From positions 92,220 to 156,219 of the forward strand of contig NZ_JAQFWP010000004.1 in the NCBI RefSeq assembly GCF_027706745.1: a stretch of 64,000 nucleotides of DNA. The letters run 5' to 3'. Each line of letters opens with the position of its first letter. Within the stretch, counting starts at the first letter, position 1. A model generated the notes under the pieces. That model saw only the letters and a list, made by a program, of their open reading frames with translations. It was not told the origin of the DNA and ran no database searches. Position numbers and translations under genes: made by a program. This document shows positions 24,703-34,300 of the stretch, piece by piece. The stretch is from Nocardiopsis suaedae (GTDB taxonomy: Bacteria; Actinomycetota; Actinomycetes; Streptosporangiales; Streptosporangiaceae).

Positions 24703-26319
24703 ATGCTGGACAAGGTGAGCGACCGGTTGGGGCTGCGGACCGACCCGGTCATCTTCTGGGTGTCCACGGCGCTGGTCGCCGTTTTCGTGCTCGGCACGAT
24801 CACCTTCACCGGCGCGGTCGACGCCATGTTCGGCGCCGCGTCCGACTGGGTGCTCACCCACCTCGGCTGGCTCTACATCTTCGGCGTCACCGTGTTCCTC
24901 GTCTTCCTCATCGTCATCGCGGTCAGCCGCTACGGACGGCTGAAACTGGGCGGTCCGGACTCCGAGCCCGATTACAGCAACTGGACCTGGTTCGCGATGC
25001 TGTTCGCGGCGGGGATCGGCACCATCCTGATGTTCTGGGGCGTGGCCGAGCCGATCAGCCACTTCGCGAATCCGCCGCGCGAGGACGTCCCGCCCGAGTC
25101 GGTGGCGGCCGCCAACGAGGCCATGGGCTTCACGCTGTACCACTTCGGCCTGCACACCTGGACGATCTTCACGCTCCCGGCGCTGGCCTTCGCCTACTTC
25201 GTCTACCGCCGCGGCCTGCCGTTCCGGGTCAGCTCCATCTTCCAGCCGTTCCTCGGCGACCGCATCCACGGCCCCATCGGCCGCACCATCGACATCGTCG
25301 CGGTGCTGGGCACCCTGTTCGGCGTGGCGGTCTCCATCGGCCTGGGCACGATGCAGATCAACAGCGGCCTGAACACCCTCTTCGGGATCGAGGAGGGGCG
25401 CCTGACGCAGGTCGTGCTGATCGCGGTGGTGACCGCCATCGCCGTCACCTCGGTGGCGCTGGGGCTGGACAAGGGCGTCAAGCGGCTCTCGACGCTCAAC
25501 ATCGCCATGGCGATCGGGCTGCTGCTGTTCATCTTCGTGTTCGGCGCGCCGGTGTTCCTCTCCCGCGGCATCATCGAGACGACCGGGACCTACCTGAGCT
25601 GGCTGGTGCCCCTGGCGTTCTGGAACGACACCTTCAACAACTCCGGGTGGCAGAAGAACTGGACGACCTTCTACTGGGCCTGGACCATCACCTGGTCGCC
25701 GTTCGTCGGAATCTTCATCGCCCGGATCTCCAAGGGCCGCAGCGTCCGCGAATTCATCGTCGGCGTGCTGGGGCTGCCCACCGCGTTCAGCGTCATCTGG
25801 TTCGCGGTGTTCGGCCTGTCGGCCATCGACATCGAGATGAACCGCGGCGGCGGGCTGGTGAACGAGGTCGTCGACCAAAAGGACATCCCCGGCGCGCTGT
25901 TCGTGTTCCTGGAGCACTTCCCGGCCACGGAGCTGGTGTCGGGGCTGGCGATCCTGATCGTGGTCATCTTCTTCACCACCTCCTCGGACTCGGCGTCCCT
26001 GGTGGTGGACATGCTGTGCACCGGGCACGCGGACGGCTCCCCCACCCGGCAGCGGGTGTTCTGGGGCGTGACCGAGGGCGTGGTGGCCGCGACGCTGCTC
26101 GCCGCCACGGGCAAGGGCGGGCTGGACGCCCTGCAACAGGTGATCACCGTGGTCGGGCTGCCGTTCTTCCTGATCGGCTTCCTGATGATGATCGCCCTGG
26201 TGCGCGCCATGCACGCCGACATGTCGGCGGGCGCGGGGCAGGTGGCCCAGCGCTCGGCCGATATCGCGGCGCGCGGACGCCGGATGAGGCGCAAGCGGCG
26301 CCGGGCCCACCCGCGTTGA
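24703..26319 (+). CDS. BCCT-family osmolyte transporter (glycine betaine/choline/carnitine)
   Basis: 538-aa inner-membrane carrier with 12 helices. Family landmarks: WTWFAMLFAAGIGTILMFWG (helix 3 substrate/sodium region, here AGIGT rather than the common AGMGI), GVAEPISHF, KGVKRLSTLNI, and FYWAWTITWSPFVG with its Trp cage, then FIARISKGRSVREF. The short Arg/Lys-rich C-terminal tail could act as an osmosensor as in BetP. Imports compatible solutes with sodium or protons under salt stress. Its TGA stop lies inside a repeated hairpin element. Confidence 0.92.
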   Translation: MLDKVSDRLGLRTDPVIFWVSTALVAVFVLGTITFTGAVDAMFGAASDWVLTHLGWLYIFGVTVFLVFLIVIAVSRYGRLKLGGPDSEPDYSNWTWFAMLFAAGIGTILMFWGVAEPISHFANPPREDVPPESVAAANEAMGFTLYHFGLHTWTIFTLPALAFAYFVYRRGLPFRVSSIFQPFLGDRIHGPIGRTIDIVAVLGTLFGVAVSIGLGTMQINSGLNTLFGIEEGRLTQVVLIAVVTAIAVTSVALGLDKGVKRLSTLNIAMAIGLLLFIFVFGAPVFLSRGIIETTGTYLSWLVPLAFWNDTFNNSGWQKNWTTFYWAWTITWSPFVGIFIARISKGRSVREFIVGVLGLPTAFSVIWFAVFGLSAIDIEMNRGGGLVNEVVDQKDIPGALFVFLEHFPATELVSGLAILIVVIFFTTSSDSASLVVDMLCTGHADGSPTRQRVFWGVTEGVVAATLLAATGKGGLDALQQVITVVGLPFFLIGFLMMIALVRAMHADMSAGAGQVAQRSADIAARGRRMRRKRRRAHPR

Positions 26320-26378
26320 TCTCGACAGAAGTGCTGCCAAAACCGCTGAAATGGCAGCACTTTCGTCGAGATCATCGC
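26313..26378. repeat. GTTGATCTCG hairpin element, copy 2
   Basis: Left arm 26313-26339 pairs with 26352-26378 at 24 of 27 positions, around the loop AAAACCGCTGAA. The stop codon of the BCCT gene (26317-26319) is part of the left arm. It lies between the convergent BCCT and dhaM genes. Confidence 0.85.
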
Positions 26379-26390
26379 CAGAGGGTGGGG

Positions 26391-26789
26391 CTACTCCTGG
26401 ATCTTGCGGGCCGTGTAGGCGTCGCGCGCGGCCGCCACGACGGCGTCCAGGGACGCGCCGGTCGACGCCAGCACCCCGGCGGCCACGGCGCCCTCCACGA
26501 AGGGGGCGTCGACGACGACGGCGTCGTCGCGCGGCTCGTCCTCGAAGACCAGCCGGGCCGTCATCACCGCACTGCCGATGTCGGGCAGGACCATGACGCC
26601 CGCCCCCTGATCGACCCCGGCGACCGCCTCGGCGATGCGCTCATAGGAGGTGCCGATGCCCCCGTCGGGGTCGCCCCCGGCGGCCGCGACCGTCTCCGGC
26701 CGCGCCCCGAGCTGCTCCAGCAGTTCCTTCACTCCTGCGGCCAGTCTCTCGCTGTGCGACACGAGGACGATGCCGACCGTTGCACCCAT
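26391..26789 (-). CDS. dhaM: DhaM, phosphotransfer subunit of dihydroxyacetone kinase
   Basis: 132 aa, an EIIA-Man-like domain only. The phospho-accepting His is residue 12 in GIVLVSHSERLA; MVLPDIGSAVMTA follows mid-protein. It takes phosphate from the PTS protein HPr and re-phosphorylates the ADP held by DhaL. Unlike E. coli DhaM there is no fused HPr or EI part. It is divergent from dhaK-dhaL across an 81-bp gap instead of being the third operon gene. Little ribosome-site sequence precedes the ATG, and a TACCCT-type -10 sits close, so the mRNA may be leaderless. Confidence 0.9.
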   Translation of the reverse strand: MGATVGIVLVSHSERLAAGVKELLEQLGARPETVAAAGGDPDGGIGTSYERIAEAVAGVDQGAGVMVLPDIGSAVMTARLVFEDEPRDDAVVVDAPFVEGAVAAGVLASTGASLDAVVAAARDAYTARKIQE

Positions 26790-26870
26790 GGGGGATTAGG
26801 GTACTTGACCGAGCGTCCGCGCTTCAGGATCGACACCGCCACCCCCCGGCGAACACTAGGGAGCCGCACC

Positions 26871-27869
26871 GTGAAGAAGTTCCTGAACACCCCGGAAAGC
26901 TATCTGTCCGACGCGCTCGCCGGCCTCGCCGCGGCCCATCCCGAGCTGCGGGTGGACGCCGAGAACGGCGTGGTGGCGCGGGCCCCGGGGCCCGTGGAGG
27001 GCAAGGTCGGCCTGGTCTCCGGCGGCGGCTCCGGGCACGAGCCCCTGCACAGCGGTTTCGTCGGCGAGGGGATGCTGGACGCCGCCTGCCCCGGCGAGGT
27101 GTTCACCTCACCGGTGCCCGACGGGTTCCTGGCGGGGGCCAAGGCGGCCGACTCCGGGCGCGGCACGGTCCTGATCGTCAAGAACTACACCGGCGACGTG
27201 ATGAACGCGCAGATGGCCGCCGAGCTGGCCGAGGACGAGGGGCTGCGCGTCGAGCAGGTCCTGGTCAACGACGACGTCGCGGTGGAGGACTCCACGTTCA
27301 CCGCCGGGCGGCGCGGCACCGGCGCCACCGTGTTCGTGGAGAAGATCTGCGGTGCGGCCGCCGCGCGCGGGGACGACGTGGAGGCCGTCGCCGAGCTGGG
27401 CCGCCGGGTGAACGCGGCGTCGCGCTCCTTCGCCGTGGCGCTGACCGCCTGCACGGTCCCCACGGCGGGGCGGCCCGGGTTCGACCTGCCGGAAGAGGAG
27501 ATCGAGGTCGGCGTCGGCATCCACGGTGAGCCGGGGCGGCGCCGGGAGAAGCTGCGCAGCGCGCGCGACATCGTCGGAGAGATGATGGAGGCGATCCTCC
27601 AGGACTCGCCGCTGGAGTCGGGCGACGAGGCCGTCGTGATGGTCAACGGCATGGGCGGCACCCCGCTCAGCGAGCTGTACCTGGTGTTCGGCGAGGTCGC
27701 GCGGGTGTGCGGGGACAAGGGCATCACCATCGCCCGCAACCTGGTCGGCGACTACGTGACCAGTCTCGACATGGAGGGCTGCTCGATCACGCTGTGCCGG
27801 GTCGAAGAGGGCTTCCTGCCGCTGTGGGACGCCCCGGTGAACACCCCGGCCCTGCGCTGGGGCGTGTGA
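26871..27869 (+). CDS. dhaK: DhaK, dihydroxyacetone-binding subunit
   Basis: 332 aa from GTG 26871, preceded by AGGGAG. Seen: GLVSGGGSGHEPLH, IVKNYTGDVMN, and VGVGIHGEPG, where the His that covalently holds dihydroxyacetone is residue 218, exactly as numbered in E. coli DhaK. C-terminal MVNGMGGTPLSELY is also typical. It presents the substrate to the DhaL-ADP subunit for PTS-driven phosphorylation to DHAP. Followed by dhaL after 26 bp. Confidence 0.95.
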   Translation: MKKFLNTPESYLSDALAGLAAAHPELRVDAENGVVARAPGPVEGKVGLVSGGGSGHEPLHSGFVGEGMLDAACPGEVFTSPVPDGFLAGAKAADSGRGTVLIVKNYTGDVMNAQMAAELAEDEGLRVEQVLVNDDVAVEDSTFTAGRRGTGATVFVEKICGAAAARGDDVEAVAELGRRVNAASRSFAVALTACTVPTAGRPGFDLPEEEIEVGVGIHGEPGRRREKLRSARDIVGEMMEAILQDSPLESGDEAVVMVNGMGGTPLSELYLVFGEVARVCGDKGITIARNLVGDYVTSLDMEGCSITLCRVEEGFLPLWDAPVNTPALRWGV

Positions 27870-27895
27870 GCCGGGGACGAGAAGGAGTGGGGAAC

Positions 27896-28528
27896 GTGCA
27901 CGCCATGGACACCGCACTGGCCAAGGCCTGGGTGGCGGCGGCCGCCGACGCCGTCTCGGACGAGGCCGAGGGGCTGAGCAGACTCGACGCCGCCATCGGC
28001 GACGGCGACCACGGGACCAACATGGACCGGGGGCTGACGGCGGCGCGGGCCGCCGTGGACGGCCTGGAGGCCGACGGGCCGGGGCCGGTGCTGGTCAAGA
28101 CCGGGATGACGATGATCTCGCGGGTCGGCGGGGCGTCGGGGCCGCTCTACGGGACACTGCTGCGCACGGCGGGCAAGCGCCTGGAGGGGCCCGAGGCGGG
28201 GGTGGCCGACCTGGCCGCCGCGCTGCGGGCGGGCCTGGAGGCGGTGCAGAAGATGGGCGCCGCCAAGCCGGGCGACAAGACGCTGGTGGACGCGCTGGCC
28301 CCGGCGGTCGAGGAGCTGGAGAAGGCGGCGGGGCAGGGCGCTCCGCTGTCCGAGGCCGCGGAGGCGGCGGCCACCGCGGCCGAGCAGGGCGCACAGGCGA
28401 CCGTGCCGCTGCAGGCCCGCAAGGGACGGGCGTCCTACCTGGGCGAGCGGAGCATCGGCCACGAGGACCCCGGCGCGGCGTCGTCGGCCCTCCTGATGCG
28501 CGCCCTGGCCGGGGTGGCCCGGGCCTGA
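27896..28528 (+). CDS. dhaL: DhaL, nucleotide-binding subunit of dihydroxyacetone kinase
   Basis: 210 aa from GTG 27896, which has GAAGGAG at an 8-base spacing; the ATG at 27905 is too far. All-helical DAK2-type barrel: the Mg-ADP motif AIGDGDHGTNM and MISRVGGASGPLYGT are visible, then GDKTLVDAL and RKGRASYLGERSIGH-DPGA. ADP stays bound and shuttles phosphate from DhaM to dihydroxyacetone on DhaK. Operon with dhaK; a strong hairpin follows. Confidence 0.95.
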   Translation: MHAMDTALAKAWVAAAADAVSDEAEGLSRLDAAIGDGDHGTNMDRGLTAARAAVDGLEADGPGPVLVKTGMTMISRVGGASGPLYGTLLRTAGKRLEGPEAGVADLAAALRAGLEAVQKMGAAKPGDKTLVDALAPAVEELEKAAGQGAPLSEAAEAAATAAEQGAQATVPLQARKGRASYLGERSIGHEDPGAASSALLMRALAGVARA

Positions 28529-28540
28529 GGACCCGGCCTG

Positions 28541-28582
28541 CACGTCCTGGGACCCGTCCTGCGGACCGGGTCCCAGGACGTG
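28541..28582. terminator. 16-bp perfect stem after dhaL
   Basis: CACGTCCTGGGACCCG (28541-28556) pairs with CGGGTCCCAGGACGTG (28567-28582), loop of 10. Bidirectional position, next to the gene-remnant region. Confidence 0.75.
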
Positions 28583-28600
28583 AGGCCGACTCCCGGAGGG

Positions 28601-28817
28601 TCAGACGGGCCAGAGCGCGGTGGCGCCGTCGGCCGGCGGCTCGGTCACCCTCTGGTCCCCCTCCCTCCGGGTGCCCCCGATGGCGCGGGAGTTTCCCGGC
28701 GCGTCCGGGACGTAGACGGGCCAGCCGGGATCACCGGTGGCGGCGAAGGAGGCCCAGGCTCCTACGAGGGTGTCCCGCACGGCGAGGTGCTCGGGTGCGG
28801 CGGCGTCTGATCCTGCA
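28601..28817 (-). pseudogene. C-terminal fragment of a type-B carboxylesterase
   Basis: The last ~72 residues of a frame reading from 29230 match the tail of para-nitrobenzyl-type esterases: VRDTLVGAWASFAATGDPGW, PVYVPDAPGN and a closing RVTEPPADGATALWPV. All catalytic parts (nucleophile elbow, acid, His) are absent, and the upstream frame belongs to another family. Interpreted as a truncated remnant joined to the next fragment. Confidence 0.6.
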
Positions 28818-28882
28818 GACCCGCGGCCGGATCTGCCATGTGGAACCCGCCGCGCGGCGGGTGGCCATGCCTGCTCGCCCTC

Positions 28883-29230
28883 GGCAAGGCGTACCGCCGC
28901 GCCGGGGTCGAGCCGCAGACCGAACACGTCCCATAGCGCTTCGGGGACCTCGTCGCGGCCGAGTTCGCGGCTGTCGGTAGTGCCATCGGGGCGTTCGGCG
29001 GACAGTGTCGTGTTCGTCAGCCGGTGGCCGACCCCGTCGCCGAGGCGCTGGGCCATGAGGCGCGCCCGGAACGGCGACCGGGGGTGCGTGCACAGGTAGT
29101 GATTGAAGATCGCGTAGTCGCTCCGGAAGCAGAGGGCGTCGGTGAAGGAGTAGAGGTCGGTCCACCGGCCGCCGGTGCGCGTGGTGAGGACCCTGGTCCT
29201 GGTCTCGCCGTCATCGCCCGGGGCGGTCAC
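28883..29230 (-). pseudogene. C-terminal fragment of an arylamine N-acetyltransferase
   Basis: About 110 residues match the third domain of NAT enzymes: WTDLYSFTDALCFRSDYAIF, NHYLCTHPRSPFRARLMAQR, then SRELGRDEVPEALWDVFGL. The N-terminal domain with the Cys-His-Asp triad is missing; upstream DNA encodes something else on the other strand. The frame runs on into the esterase fragment without a stop, forming a nonsense fusion. Confidence 0.6.
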
Positions 29231-29251
29231 GGAGGCGGCGTCGGGGCCCAG

Positions 29252-29374
29252 ATGAACGCCCTGTCGGACCGGGCCCTGCGCGGTTTCACGGAGGAGGAGC
29301 GGGAGTCCTTCAGAAGGATGCTGGACACGATGGCGGCCAACCTGCGCACGCCGGACGGGGGGACCGCCACTGAC
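29252..29374 (+). pseudogene. C-terminal fragment of a MarR-type regulator
   Basis: MNALSDRALRGFTEEERESF then RRMLDTMAANLRTPDG resembles the last helices of MarR proteins. There is no winged-helix DNA-binding part upstream; the DNA switches at about 29250 to the NAT remnant on the other strand. Short, so the family call is tentative. Confidence 0.4.
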
Positions 29375-29448
29375 GACCAGGGGTGGCCCGCCCCGGGAGG
29401 CGGGTGTCGACCACGTGCCCCGAGCGGCGGCCGGTCCCCGTCGACCGG

Positions 29449-31005
29449 CTACATGTCGTGCTCCCCGACGAGGTCGTCCTTCGGGATTCGGCTCAAGACC
29501 CCGAAGACCAGCACGGCCGTGACGGCCAGGATGAGGGCTCCGCTCAAGGCGGCCGATTGCATCCCTTCGGTGAAGGCTCTGAAGGCGACCTCCCGCACTT
29601 GTTCACCGGCCTCTGCGGGAAGGTGCTCGGAAATCGCGACCGCGCCGGGCAGAGTCTCCTGAATCGCTTCCGCGACCTCGGGCGGCGCGTCCTCGGGGGC
29701 TTCCGCGCTCACCCCGCTCCGGTAGACCGCCATACCGATGCTGCCCAGGATCGCGATGCCGAGTGCGCCGCCGAGCTCGCCGGCCGCTTCCGACAGTGAG
29801 GCCGCGGACCCTGCACTCCGACGCGGGGCGCTCGCCACGACGAGATCCGTGCAGATCGAGGCGATCGCACCCATCCCGGCCCCCACCATTCCCATACCGA
29901 CCAAGAGCAGTGCGATGCCCGTATCCGGGCCGACCCGGGTCAGCGTCAACATGCCGCCTGTCCCCAGCACCAGCGCGAGACCGACGACCCTGCCCGGGTG
30001 GATGCGCATCGACAGGGCAACGGACAACGCGGCCCCCGTCGCCGACATGGCCACCATCGGCAGCATCCACAGCCCTGCTGTGATCGGCCGCAGGCCCAGG
30101 ACCAGCTGCAGGTACTGAGAAACGAAGTACATGAACCCGACCAGGGAGAACACCCCGAGCATCACGGTGAGCGCCCCGACGCTGAACGCAGGGTTGCGGA
30201 ACAGCCGAACGTCGATCAGCGGATCCGACAGCCGGAGCTGGCGGAACACCAGCCACGCCCCGACAACGAGCCCGAGTACCACGGATCCGGCGGCCGTCCA
30301 GGTGAGACCGTTCTCAGAGAACTGCTTGATCCCGTAGACGACCGGAATGACCGCGGCCACGGAGAGCACCGCGCTCAGGAAGTCGAGCCGCCCCTTCTGG
30401 TCGCCCTTGGACTCCGGGAGCAGGAATGGTGCGGTGAGCAGGAGCACCACCATTACAGGGACGTTGACGAGGAACAGCGAGCCCCACCAGAAGAACTCCA
30501 GCAGGATGCCCCCGCCCAACGGGCCGATGGCCGTCCCGCCGATGAATCCTCCGGTCCACAGCCCGATGGCCATCTTCCGCTGGGCGGGATCGTCGAACAG
30601 GGTCCGGATCAAGGCCAATGTCGCCGGCATGAGCGTGGCACCGGCGACCCCGAGCACCGCGCGGGCCGCGATGAGCATGGCGGGAGAGGTCGCGAACGCC
30701 GAAGCGGCCGATGCGGCGCCGAACGCGGCGGCGCCCATGAGCAGCAGTCGGCGCCGACCGATGCGGTCACCGAGGCTTCCCATGGTCAGGAGCATCCCGG
30801 CCAGGAGGAACGTGTAGATGTCGATGATCCACAGCAGCTCGGTCCCACTCGGCTGGAGGTCGGCTCCAAGATGCGGGACCGCGAAGTTCATCACGGTGAC
30901 GCTCATGGAGATCAGTAGCACGGGAAGGATCAGCACGGCGAGGCCGACCCATTCCCGCCGCCCCGCCCGTGTGGGAGGCGGAGCCGAAGGTTCCGTCGTA
31001 TCCAT
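29449..31005 (-). CDS. MFS transporter, DHA2 family (EmrB/QacA-like, 14 helices)
   Basis: 518 aa from the ATG at 31005. Seen: SVTVMNFAVPHLGADL in helix 1 (DHA2 motif D-like), GSLGDRIGRRRLLLMG as motif A, VLGVAGATLMPATLALI as motif C, and FLVNVPVMVVLL. A periplasmic-side loop with EAPEDAPPEVAEAIQE lies near the end, typical of QacA-like pumps. Probable proton-coupled efflux of drugs or a secondary metabolite. Base composition is less GC-extreme than the housekeeping genes nearby, and gene fragments lie downstream, suggesting acquisition. Divergent from the AfsR-like regulator. Confidence 0.88.
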   Translation of the reverse strand: MDTTEPSAPPPTRAGRREWVGLAVLILPVLLISMSVTVMNFAVPHLGADLQPSGTELLWIIDIYTFLLAGMLLTMGSLGDRIGRRRLLLMGAAAFGAASAASAFATSPAMLIAARAVLGVAGATLMPATLALIRTLFDDPAQRKMAIGLWTGGFIGGTAIGPLGGGILLEFFWWGSLFLVNVPVMVVLLLTAPFLLPESKGDQKGRLDFLSAVLSVAAVIPVVYGIKQFSENGLTWTAAGSVVLGLVVGAWLVFRQLRLSDPLIDVRLFRNPAFSVGALTVMLGVFSLVGFMYFVSQYLQLVLGLRPITAGLWMLPMVAMSATGAALSVALSMRIHPGRVVGLALVLGTGGMLTLTRVGPDTGIALLLVGMGMVGAGMGAIASICTDLVVASAPRRSAGSAASLSEAAGELGGALGIAILGSIGMAVYRSGVSAEAPEDAPPEVAEAIQETLPGAVAISEHLPAEAGEQVREVAFRAFTEGMQSAALSGALILAVTAVLVFGVLSRIPKDDLVGEHDM

Positions 31006-31308
31006 GCCCCCACCCTGTTCCTTGCCGCTGACCGCGCACGCACCGTGCGCTGACCGGCCCGGCCCTGCTTTCCGGGACCGGTGCCAGGGGTGGCCCCAGA
31101 GGCCCTTCCGCCGCGACATCGGCCGGCTCGGGAACGGGTGCATCCACGTACGCATTCATTTCAGGACGGGGAACAGCACCCCTGCTGAGAAGTATGCGGT
31201 TCAGCAGGGGATGCGGACCGACCGCATTCCATCGAGAATTGAGCCGCGAAAGAGGAGCCGACTTCCGACCGGCCGCGCCGACCCCCACCGATCAGCAATA
31301 CTGGTGCC
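31006..31308. promoter_or_regulatory. Divergent control region with three dyads
   Basis: 303 bp between the exporter (-) and the AfsR-like gene (+). It contains GCGCACG-CAC-CGTGCGC (31034-31050), CCCCTGCTGA-N12-TCAGCAGGGG (31179-31188 / 31201-31210, perfect 10-bp arms), and ATGCGG-N5-CCGCAT (31211-31227). These are candidate operators; no gene is seen. Confidence 0.55.
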
Positions 31309-34300
31309 ATGCGTTTCGGAATCCTCGGGTCGACCGAAGTGCGCGATGACGACGGCGCGCTGTTGGCGATCGGCGGCGCCCGCAGGAAGGCGGTGCTCAT
31401 CGTGCTGGCGCTGGAGGCCGGCCGCCTGGTCACGAGGGAGCGGCTCATCGACGACGTCTACGGACGGCGGCCCCCGGCCGGGGCGGCCAACGCCCTGCAG
31501 TCCCAGATCTCCCGGCTGCGCGGCGCATTACGCGGTGCCGGCCACGACATCGTGGAGTTCCGATCGACCGGCTACCGGCTCGCGGTCGATCCTCTCGATG
31601 TCGACGCGCACAGGTTCGAACGCCTCACCAGGTACGGGCGCGACGCTCTGGGGGCGGGAAGGCTCGACGAGGGCGCCGCACGGCTGGACGAAGCCCTGAC
31701 GCTGTGGCGGGGACCGGCTCTGGCCGACGTGGCGGAGGCCGACTTCGCCCGGCCCGCGGCGCAGCGGCTGGCCGAACTCCGCTTGACGGCATTGGAGGAC
31801 CGGCTGGCCATCGGGCTGGCACAGGGGGAAGGCACCGCTCTCGTCAGTGAGCTCTATGGGCTGATCAGCGCCCATCCACTGCGCGAACGGCCACGGGGCC
31901 TGCTCATGCGCGCGCTGCACGCCGCAGGCCGTCGAGCGGAAGCGCTCGCCGTGTTCGCGGACGGTCGGTCCCTCATGGCAGAGGAGCTGGGCACCGATCC
32001 CTCACCGGAGCTGGGCCGCATCCACACCGCCATCCTGCGCGGAGTCCCCCTTGAGGACATGGGGGACCGTTCCGCCGCAGACCGTCCCTCCACGATTACC
32101 CCGGAATCCGAACAATCGCCGGTCCCGGCCCGCGCGGCCTCGGCCGGAGTGCCGGCCCAGATCACCGGTTTCGTCGGGAGCGCCGATCGACCGCGCCGTG
32201 TCAGCGCGTTGCTGGAGCGGTCCCGCCTGGTCACCCTCACCGGGCCGGGCGGTGTCGGCAAGACCAGGCTCGCGATCGAGACGGCCCGCCGTACCAAGGA
32301 CGCGTGCTTCGTGGACCTGTCCCTCACCGACCCCGGTGCCTCGGTGGCCCAAGCCGTCCTCTACACGCTCGGGATGCGTGATCCGGGGTGGATGAACTCC
32401 CCGACACACGTCCATGGCGAGCCCGTGGATCGGATCGTCGAGGCGCTGGACGACCGCGCCCTGCTGCTCGTCCTGGACAACTGCGAGCACGTGCTGCCGG
32501 CGGCGGCCGCCTTGGCGGGCCGACTGCTCGGCGGCTGTCCGAGGCTGCGCATCCTGGCGACGACCCAGGAGGCACTGGGCATCACCGGCGAGGCACTGCT
32601 GCCGGTCGCGCCGCTGCCGCTGCCCCCGAGCGGCGCCGACCCCGCCACGGCCTCGGACTACCCGTCCGTCCAGTTGCTCGCCGAGCGCGCGACGGCGGCC
32701 CGCCCCGACTTCGTCGTGGACGAGTCCAACGCGGCCGCGGTCACCTTCATCTGCCGGGCCCTGGACGGTCTTCCGCTGGCCATCGAACTCGCCGCCGCGC
32801 GCCTGAAGGCGCTGCCGCCCGAGGAGGTCGCCGACCGGCTCGACGACCGGTTCTCCCTGCTCTCCCGAGGCAGCCGTACTGCAGCGCCCAAGCACCGGAC
32901 TTTGCGGGCCGTGGTCGCGTGGAGCTGGAGCCTCCTGGACGAACGCCAACAGCGTCTGGCCCGGCGGTTCACGGTCTTCAGCGGCTGCGCCGGCCTGGAC
33001 GCCGTCCACGACGTCTGCGGACTGGGCGAGACGACCCCCGACGTCATCGCCGGCCTCGTCGAGAAGTCCTTCATCGAGGCGGTCGACGGGGCCCGGCGCT
33101 ACCGGATGCTGTCCACCATCCGGGTGTTCGCCGCCGAGCACCTCGCCGAGGCCGGTGAGCAGCACGGCACCCGGCGCTCGCACGCGGCCCACTTCCTGGG
33201 CCTGGCCCGCACCGCAGAGCCTCATCTGCGGGGCGCCGCTCAGCGGGAGTGGCTGGACCGGCTCCTCACCGACCACGATAACCTGCACACCGCCCTGCGC
33301 TGGGCCGTGGAACACGACACCGGAACCGCCCTGGAACTGGTGGCCGCGCTCTCGACCTACTGGTGGCAGCGTGGCCGACACACGGAAAGCGCCCCTCTGG
33401 CGGTCACGCTGATCCAGCGCATCGGGGACTCGGTGCCCGCAGACCTGGCCGAGGAATATGTGCTCTGCCTGATCAACGCCGTCGCCCTCGAGCCCGACGC
33501 CGTGGACGAGGCCGCCTGGGACAGGGCCGGATCACTGGTCGGCGCACTCGGTCCCCGCCTTCGGTGGCCGCTTCTGGCGATGCTCTGGCCGACCGCCGCG
33601 GGCCGGTCCGGCCGCGGAGACGGCGGAATCCGGCCGTTCGTGGAACGCTTTGGAGGAGCGACCGATCCCTGGGTGCGGGCCGCCTGCGATGTCGTCTCCG
33701 GCTACATGCGGTTCTTCCGCAGCGCCACGGGCCAGGCGGAGGAGGCCTTCACCACCGGCCTGTCCGCATTCCGTGCCCTGGGCGACCGATGGGGCGCGGT
33801 CCAAGCGCTCGCCGGACTGGCGACCATCAGCTCCTGGCGGGGGGACCTCCCCCGCACTCTCGCCCTCACCGACGAGGCACTGGAGGACACCGACCTGCTC
33901 GGGGCCGCCGAGGACAGTGCCGACCTGGTCCGGTTGCGCGCCGAGGGGCTGCTGAACGGAGGCGATCCCGACGGCGCGCAGGAGGCGTTCGAGCGGGCCG
34001 TCGAGCTCGCCCGACGCTGCGCGGCGCGCGGAGTCCTGCTCACCGCCAGGTGCGGGCTCAGCGAGATCGCGCGCCTGCGCGGCGACCTGGACGAGGCGCG
34101 CCGGCTCGTGCGGACCGGATGGGAGCCGAACGGGGCGGGCAAGGCCGGAGAGCAGGCCGTGATCGCGCGGCGTGTGCTGGCCCAACAGGGCCACCTGGCC
34201 ATCGCCGACGGCGACATCGAGTCGGCCTGCGACAGGTTCGAACAGGCGCTGGTCGGAGACCCGGCGCATTGGTACCCGACCCAGGCCACGCTCGCGGCCG

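Noticed and set aside
24428..24718. 96-aa open frame before the BCCT gene
   Set aside because: No ribosome site or family signal, and it overlaps the carrier's start; better read as promoter DNA.
29024..29662. 212-aa plus-strand open frame as a full MarR gene
   Set aside because: Only residues ~77-117 look like MarR; the rest is antisense of the NAT remnant and of the MFS gene end.
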